Assembly: GCA_003223115.1 (NCBI GenBank)
Contig: QHXW01000159.1
Location: 1-39,354, forward strand
Length of the DNA: 39,354 nucleotides
Reading direction: 5' to 3'
Source of the DNA: Acidobacteriota bacterium
GTDB taxonomy: Bacteria; Acidobacteriota; Terriglobia; Bryobacterales; Bryobacteraceae
Shown here: positions 36,990 through 39,354 of the stretch, piece by piece
How positions within the stretch are numbered: the first letter of the stretch is position 1
Layout: each line of letters begins with the position of its first letter
Position numbers and translations under genes: made by a program
Notes under the pieces: model-generated
What the model was told of the DNA's origin: nothing
The model's database searches: none
Seen by the model: the letters and a program-made list of their open reading frames with translations, nothing else

Positions 36990-37549
36990 CTACTTCGCAA
37001 TGTGCCGCGCAACCACGACGATCATGAATGTGTCTGGCTTCGCCGCCGGCCGCCCTCCGGATTTGGGTTCATCAAATTCCGCGGTAGGTAGATAAATCCT
37101 GTGGGTTGTGGGGATCCATGCCCATGGTTCTCGCACTCTGGCGCGTTTTCACGGTCTGCATGATTGCGAAGTTTCCAGGCGACCTCTCACCGGCCACCGT
37201 GAGCGTACCGTCGCCGCAGCTGGCGAACGCCTGTCCGTTATCGATTTTCGTGGCGTCGACGTTCGCGCCGATCGGCAGGTCCGCCAGCACCTTGTCGTCG
37301 TCGGTGCTCATCACGATCAACTTCTGGGGCTTTTCGGCATCCGATGAAGAGGCAGTGCTCTTTCGTATCTGTCGACATCCCAACCGGCGCACCGCCGGGG
37401 TCCACGGACCAGCGCGCGACGACCTTCCTAGCTACTGCAGCCGAGGGGTCTGTGACCCTCCCTGCAATCAAGCCGAACCCGGCTGGGCGGTTTAAGACGG
37501 ATGTACAAACAAGCAAAACCAAGACCGGCAGCCACATTCGCACACACAT
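36990..37549 (-). pseudogene. Chimeric remnant: TonB-receptor-like N-terminus joined to YncE-type beta-propeller tail
   Basis: ATG at 37549, after GAGGTG, opens a signal peptide (MWLPVLVLLVCTS) and then GLIAGRVTDPSAAV, which is the start of the carboxypeptidase-regulatory-like domain of Oar-type TonB receptors. Within a few residues it changes to a YVTN/YncE beta-propeller: KVVARWSVDPGGAPVGMSTD, then after a shift near 37345 KLIVMSTDDDKVLADLPIG and FASCGDGTLTVAGE. After a shift near 37105 it reads HRIYLPTAEFDEPKSGG...FMIVVVARHIAK, with TAG at 36990-36992. The two halves belong to unrelated families, so a deletion probably fused two genes before or during decay. Confidence 0.75.
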
Positions 37550-37568
37550 AGCGCACCTCTTTTCTTCC

Positions 37569-37622
37569 CGCCAACGCTGGCGCCAACGCGCGCCAACGCG
37601 CGCCAACACGCCAACACTGGCG
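37569..37622. repeat. Phased CGCCAAC repeats upstream of a promoter
   Basis: CGCCAAC occurs at 37569, 37581, 37591, 37601 and 37609, spaced 12, 10, 10 and 8 bases, that is about one helical turn, and the array ends two bases before a consensus -35. The outer units also pair as GCCAACGCTGGC and GCCAACACTGGC palindrome-like ends. Confidence 0.75.
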
Positions 37623-37623
37623 C

Positions 37624-37652
37624 TTGACCCGGTCTGGGCGACTAAGTATAAT
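37624..37652 (+). promoter_or_regulatory. Near-perfect sigma-70 promoter
   Basis: TTGACC at 37624-37629, exactly 17 bases of spacer, TATAAT at 37647-37652. A ribosome-site-like AGGAGA lies about 20 bases downstream, without a good start codon close by. The promoter faces the broken sensor-like gene at 37743. Confidence 0.75.
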
Positions 37653-37742
37653 CGTCCGACTGGATATAGGAGAAATACTAGACGAGGGGTTGCGGTGCAA
37701 GTGAATTCGCGGTGGATTCACAGTAAGTTTACGGGGAAGAGT

Positions 37743-39063
37743 TGTTTAGCTTCAAGCGTTTGTGGAACCAACTGCTCGTAAAAGTGCCCCGGCGGACAGC
37801 CGTTGGGAGCTCGTCCTCCGCGTAGCCGAAAGCGCACACTTTCAAAAGTCGCCGAAGCTGCGAGAGTTCCTCCTCTACGTCTGCGAGCGAACGCTCTAGA
37901 ACCGCCAGGACGAGGTTCGAGAACACCAGATCGGCAGCCAGGTTTTCGGGCGGCGCGAGCACTACAGCCCGGCGGAAGATAATATCGTTCGCGTCGAAGC
38001 GCGCCAACTGCGCAAACGGTTGGATGAGTACTTTGCCATCGAAGGCAAGGATGAGCCAATTGTAATCGTAATTCCCAAGGGTACCTACATACCCAGCTTC
38101 GCGCCCCGACCAATGCCCGAACCGGTGAATGGGGCAGCGACTACGCCGGTTCCAGCGGTAGCGCCATCGCGCCGGGTTGCCCGCTTGGCTGCACGATATG
38201 CCATACCCGTGATCTTGCTCCTCGCGTGTATCCTGCTTTGGAAGCAGAACCTGGATCTACGTGCGGTCGCGGACGCGCGGGCGAACCAAAAACTGGCGCA
38301 TCCATGGGCCGAATTGTTTGACTCAAACCACCAGACATATGTGGTGGTAGCGGACTCGGCCCGAGTACTTGTTCAAGATATTCTAGGTCGGCCGGTTTCG
38401 CTGGCAGAGTACCTGAGCGGCAAACATTCGCCGCAGAAACCGAGCCCGAAAGCGGATATCGAGGCCATTGTGGAGATGCTTTCGTCTCGCCCGTACACCA
38501 GCCTCGCCGACGTAATCCTGGTGGGAAGAATTCTTCAGCTCAGCTCGAATTATTGGCCCCGTACCTTTATCCGGTCCGCTCGTGACGTGGAAATACGGGA
38601 TTTTAAAACCCACAACATTATTCTCATAGGCAGTGCGTGGTCTACACCTTGGGACGAGTTGTTTGATCAGGTGCTGAACTTCGATTTTCGATTCGACGTG
38701 AAAACCAAGCGTGCGTATTTTCTGAACCGGAGCCCCAAACCCGGAGAGCAGTCAGCTTACTATGCTGGAGTCAACAACGGCACCGCGGAGACGTATGCCG
38801 CCGTCGCCCTGGTTCCAAACCTGAGTCACAACGGGAACGTCTTGATCCTTGCCGGAGCCAATATGGAAGGGACCGAAGCGGCGGGCGAGTTCACGGCGAA
38901 CCCGGAACGCTCTGGGAAATTGTTCCGTGAGTTGGGGCTCTTGAAGGATGGCCGGTTGGAATACTTTGAGGTCCTGCTGAAGTCCCGTACGGTCGCCGGT
39001 ATGGCGCGGGAATCCGACGTAGTAGCCTGGCGCATTCTCCGGGACGCTGTCGGGCGCCAGTGA
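37743..39063 (+). pseudogene. wHTH-like / TM sensor-type protein, broken near its 5' end
   Basis: The N-terminal segment starts in one frame (FSFKRLWNQLLVKVPRRTA, from about 37742-37745) and shifts near 37795 to a second. That second frame reads WELVLRVAESAHFQKSPKLREFLLYVCERTL, meets TAG at 37897-37899, and continues without interruption: DEVREHQIGSQVFGRREHYSPAEDNIVRVEARQLRKRL and on to TGA at 39063. The intact stretch after the stop (37900-39063) holds the end of this DNA-binding-like region, a Pro-rich linker, one membrane helix (about 38185-38245, AIPVILLLACILLW), and an extracytoplasmic domain of ~270 residues. Starts such as the TTG at 38020 might still give a 347-residue product. This architecture is common in Solibacter-like genomes; function unknown. 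Confidence 0.75.
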
Positions 39064-39354
39064 GGGCCCGGCCGACGCGCCGCGAGGCTGAGCCCAGTAT
39101 CGCAGCCACCTGTATCTCTGCATCAACCACCAATCGTGGCGCACGTCACCCAGCGCAATGCCACTTACTTTGCAAAACAAAGTTGGGGAGTGCATCGGTG
39201 TTGGGTGTGGAGACCGCAGTTTTCGCTGGACAAAACAAAAGGAATGGTTTATGTTTTGATGAGTGAGAACACCCAAAGCGTCGGTTTTGTTTGGCCTATT
39301 TGGCAAAGCAGTTCCGCCGGAATTTTTCGACCAACTGCGAGCGCGCCTGAGCTT
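39064..39354. other. Non-coding end of the window, possible start of another gene
   Basis: No clear gene. A frame from ATG 39244 or 39259 stays open to the end but has no convincing coding character, and another frame reads FGKAVPPEFFDQLRARL near the end; either could be the start of a truncated gene. AAGGA at 39239-39243 lies too close to the first ATG. Confidence 0.35.
39167..39183. promoter_or_regulatory. ACTTTG-CAAAGT inverted repeat, operator-like
   Basis: ACTTTG (39167-39172) and CAAAGT (39178-39183) form a perfect six-base inverted repeat around CAAAA. It lies in an AT-richer patch ahead of the possible gene start near 39244-39259 and has the form of a binding site for a dimeric repressor. 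No regulator gene is next to it. Confidence 0.35.

Overview
The window looks like chromosomal DNA from a GC-rich member of the Acidobacteriota, most likely Bryobacterales/Solibacter-like. This is inferred from gene content: an Oar-like TonB receptor tail, a DUF547 protein, a MoxR/vWA/DUF4175 locus, a wHTH-TM-sensor type gene and many degraded secreted or membrane genes. It was not tested by a search. No rRNA, tRNA, CRISPR array, phage or intact insertion sequence was seen.

Layout. At 1-1294 a TonB-receptor C-terminus converges on a two-gene minus-strand unit: a frameshifted LamG/DUF1080-like secreted protein followed by a ChrB-type chromate-resistance domain protein. At 1428-3708 a plus-strand run encodes an ArsA/Get3-type ATPase with an HSP20-like tail, a 75-residue partner and a DUF547 protein, converging on tadA. 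At 4195-8569 four tightly packed genes (two FtsX/MacB-type permeases, a membrane-fusion protein, a LolD-like ATPase) form an ABC exporter that ends at a bidirectional hairpin. At 8633-12042 (minus) lie purH and a siroheme nitrite/sulfite reductase, separated by an inverted REP-like pair.

The centre of interest is 12144-25467, all on the minus strand with mostly overlapping or touching genes. In transcription order these are a small membrane protein, a vWA/GATase-like membrane protein, a caspase/legumain-like protein whose catalytic Cys appears to be Ser, a TPR protein with a gluzincin HExxH peptidase domain, a MoxR AAA+ ATPase, a DUF58 protein, a BatA-like vWA membrane protein and a very large DUF4175 coiled-coil/Gln-Gly-rich membrane protein. 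A sugar-phosphate isomerase-like gene lies just upstream. The layout suggests a MoxR chaperone acting on vWA/DUF58 partners at the membrane, with two protease-like modules in the periplasm.

From 26380 to 28067 there is a gene graveyard: a GT2 glycosyltransferase and a PMT-like membrane glycosyltransferase, both wrecked by frameshifts and stops but still keeping the ATGA overlap of an operon. At 28105-32625 (minus) an M24B aminopeptidase, a CHASE2 histidine kinase and an NtrC-type sigma-54 response regulator form an operon. From 32712 (plus) come a ceramide-glucosyltransferase-like GT, a 20-residue lysine-rich mini-protein with its own -10 box, thiC (no recognisable TPP riboswitch) and a BON-domain lipoprotein.

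From 36225 to the end is a second graveyard: an MFS tail, a small lipoprotein with an amber codon and frameshifts, a chimera of a TonB-type N-terminus and a YncE beta-propeller tail, and a wHTH-TM sensor-like gene broken near its start although a consensus sigma-70 promoter and phased CGCCAAC repeats remain upstream of it.
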